DNA from: Owenia fusiformis
Taxonomy: Eukaryota; Annelida; Polychaeta; Sabellida; Oweniidae
Direction of reading: 5' to 3'
Assembly: GCA_903813345.2 (NCBI GenBank)
Contig: CAIIXF020000006.1
Coordinates: 33,395,524 to 33,455,523, forward strand
DNA length: 60,000 bases
Shown here piece after piece: positions 58,080 to 60,000 of the stretch (its first letter is position 1; the number at the start of each line of letters is the position of its first letter). The position numbers and the translations under genes are program-made. The notes beneath the pieces are model-generated. The model searched no databases. It saw only the letters and a program-made list of their open reading frames with translations, and was not told the DNA's origin.

Positions 58080-58402
58080 ATGTAGTTAGAGCCTCGGGAT
58101 ATGAAGTTTAAGCCTTATCCAATGTTGCATGTTATTGTTTAACTATCTATTTAAGTTTCACAAAGCCATTTGTATTTTATGTAGTTAAAGCCCCTAGATG
58201 TAGTCAAAGCCTAATCCAATGTTGCATGTTATTAATTAACTATCTATTTAAGTTTCACAGAGCCATATGTATTTTATGTAGTTAAAGCCCCATAATGTAG
58301 TCAAAGCCTAATCCAATGTTGCATGTTATTGTTCAACTATCTATTTAAGTTTCATACTTGTCATATGTATGTTATGTAGTTCAAGCCCCAGGATGTAGAA
58401 GG
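58080..58402 (+). repeat. ~98-bp tandem repeat, 3.3 copies
   Basis: Units begin GTAGTTAAAGCCCC and contain GTAGTCAAAGCCTAATCCAA and AACTATCTATTTAAGTTTCA. The array lies just inside the intron after the nucleoside hydrolase exon. Confidence 0.75.
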
Positions 58403-58565
58403 GAAATTTTCCGTTTTCAAATTTCGTAATTTTACTCATGAGATGCCATAGTTATTTCTGTTTTGATGAGAATCTAACACAAGGCAGCTTCATCAGATCT
58501 GGAGCATTCGGTATTTCAATGAATCCATTGAGACGCCAAAACTTGTTTTAAAATGGATCCTTTAT

Positions 58566-58812
58566 ATTACGTGTGTACAGGCTAACACTAAGGTGGATTC
58601 TTTGTTCCAGGTATTACCTATGTACAGGGTTACACTGAGGTGGATTCTTTGTTCTAGGTATTACGAGTGTACAGGGTAACACTCAGGTGGATTCTTTGTT
58701 CCAGGTATTACGTGTGTACAGGGTAACACTAAGGTGGATTCTTTGTTCCAGGTATTACCTATGTACAGGGTTACACTGAGGTGGATTCTTTGTTCCAGGT
58801 ATTACATGTGTA
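58566..58812 (+). repeat. 47-bp minisatellite made of a nucleoside hydrolase splice junction, ~5.3 copies
   Basis: The unit (for example 58705-58751) is GTATTACGTGTGTACAGGGT, AACACTAAGGTGGATT and CTTTGTTCCAG. Placed after the exon 57960-58064 (phase G|GT), a unit reads G-ITCVQGNTKVD, the expected continuation of IUNH proteins, directly preceded by the acceptor TTCTTTGTTCCAG. The array therefore repeats the junction of the next exon. The last unit breaks off after 14 bases. Confidence 0.8.
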
Positions 58813-58835
58813 AATTTTCCGTACCTACCCAACGT

Positions 58836-59785
58836 AAAACGCAACAAGTAGTTATCTCATAAAATCACAAAACTAGTGATGACTACATCAATTTCATTCA
58901 ATGTACCATAAAGCCACGTCTCTCCTCTTTGCAATGATATGTCATTCATTCATTCACATGTGGTAATGGTTGGGTGAGAAACCCTTCCATTTGCACAGTG
59001 GGTCAAAATCGGCTCTGCACCAAGTTTTAGATATTGCAAAAATCAGTGCAAGGGCTAAGTGCCAATGGAAGTTCCCCTGACTTGAATTGTTGTGAGTTTT
59101 TCTTTTGGAGCTATCTCAGAAGCATCTGTGCTCACAATTCCTTTACCAGATATTGCAAATATTACAAAACCTCGAGAAAGAATTGCCCATGGGCTGCTTT
59201 TCTCTGCTTTAACCCACAGATGACTCAGGGCTGAACCATGCATGGCGTAGACAGATGAGTGCATATTTATAAGAAGGAAATGGTGGCAATTTGGAGGGGT
59301 ATAGGATGTATTTTTGCAAGAGTATGAACACTTTACTGTCTATGCCACACCTGTCACACCTTCTCCCAATAGCCCCTATGCCCCTTGTACTGACTTTTGC
59401 AATGTTTGAAAGTTGAGTCTGAGCTGAATTTTGCCCCACTTTGCAAAATTAATGATTATTCGGCCAGCCATGACTCCCTGTGAATGAATGATATTCGATT
59501 GCAAAGAGGAGTAACTTGGCTTTTTGGTACATTGAATGAAAAGGATGCAGTCAGTATTGGTTTTATGTTTTCTTCCAATATTGCATCGGCTCCGTACACC
59601 CCAAGCTAATTCTGGCCCACTTTGCAAATAGAATGATTACTCGCCCAACCATGACCAAATATCAATGAATGATATATCATTGTAAAGAGGAGACACATGG
59701 CTTTATGGTGCATTGAATGAAATCAATGCTGTTATTACTGGTTTTGTGCTTTTCCGAGATAACAATCTGTTGCGTTTTTTTTTTA
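58836..59785. mobile_element. Transposon with one inverted and two direct ~170-bp end repeats
   Basis: Left segment 58838-59012 (AACGCAACA, CACAAAACTAGTGATG, TTTCATTCAATGTACCATAA, GTCTCTCCTCTTTGCAATGA) recurs inverted twice, at about 59412-59580 and 59585-59775, ending TGTTGCGTTTT. It breaks the 47-bp array. Small open frames inside reflect the repeat. Confidence 0.6.
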
Positions 59786-60000
59786 TGCACTGTAGAGGTT
59801 CTTATATGAGTACCTGTGCAAGATCGTCCATTTTTGATGAGCTTTCATAATTCTTCTTTATCGAGTCGCAGACGAGATAAAGAAACATTATCAAAGCGAC
59901 TGTCGGATAAATTATGAATGTAGTTTCGCACAGGTGTCAATGGAACCAAACAGTGGACCCCGCTTTCCCGAACCCGAGTTTCCAGGATTCGCCACGCATG
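59786..60000. other. Window end, no gene recognised
   Basis: It includes a small hairpin (TTCTTTATC / GATAAAGAA near 59850-59885) and TTCATAATT/AATTATGAA flanking it. The nucleoside hydrolase exon 2 does not appear here. Confidence 0.35.

Overview
This 60 kb window is AT-rich animal DNA. It has spliced genes with GT-AG introns, a 5S rRNA-like sequence, a polyadenylated LINE end, and a very heavy load of short non-autonomous transposons and minisatellites. The hairpin-ended elements with a (CCGT)n microsatellite followed by tandem core repeats resemble the Pearl/Helentron-associated elements described from bivalves, so I favour a mollusc or another lophotrochozoan. That placement is inference, not proof.

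Four genes can be supported. (1) A plus-strand amidohydrolase-2 family gene (L-fuconolactonase-like TIM-barrel hydrolase). Six exons are visible (4294-4455, 6265-6344, 11828-11985, 12280-12441, 40074-40140, 40875-41069). All junction phases agree. The first exon is missing and probably lies left of the window. (2, 3) Two tandem minus-strand paralogues (28810-26748 and 23908-14571), both nested in the 27.6 kb fourth visible intron of gene 1. Each has four exons with identical phases and encodes a 276-residue secreted protein: signal peptide, PAN/Apple-like domain, then an F5/8 type C (discoidin) domain. (4) One exon of a plus-strand inosine-uridine nucleoside hydrolase-like gene at 57960-58064, continuing beyond the window.

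Layout. 1-4.1 kb: a 3.44 kb transposon with terminal inverted repeats and a 9-bp target duplication, carrying a 5S rRNA-like gene. 4.3-12.4 kb: amidohydrolase exons separated by mariner-type foldbacks, a hairpin-ended element and an AT-rich minisatellite. 12.4-40 kb: the giant intron, with the two antisense lectin-like genes, LINE fragments, many hairpin-ended elements and a ~54-copy, 52-bp minisatellite ending exactly on the next exon. 41-58 kb: no gene recognised, but a foldback element with tandem-repeat arms, 48-bp and 42-bp minisatellites, and several inverted-repeat elements. 58-60 kb: nucleoside hydrolase exon, two tandem arrays and another inverted-repeat element.

The most unusual observation is that minisatellites at several loci are built from a gene's own intron-exon junction. 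The 52-bp array before the amidohydrolase exon repeats the 3' splice site plus the first ~10 bases of that exon about 54 times. A 47-bp array after the nucleoside hydrolase exon repeats a splice acceptor plus what reads, in the right phase, as the start of that family's next exon. Degenerate copies of the exon-2 acceptor also occur in one discoidin gene. The arrays therefore place dozens of decoy acceptors in front of real exons.
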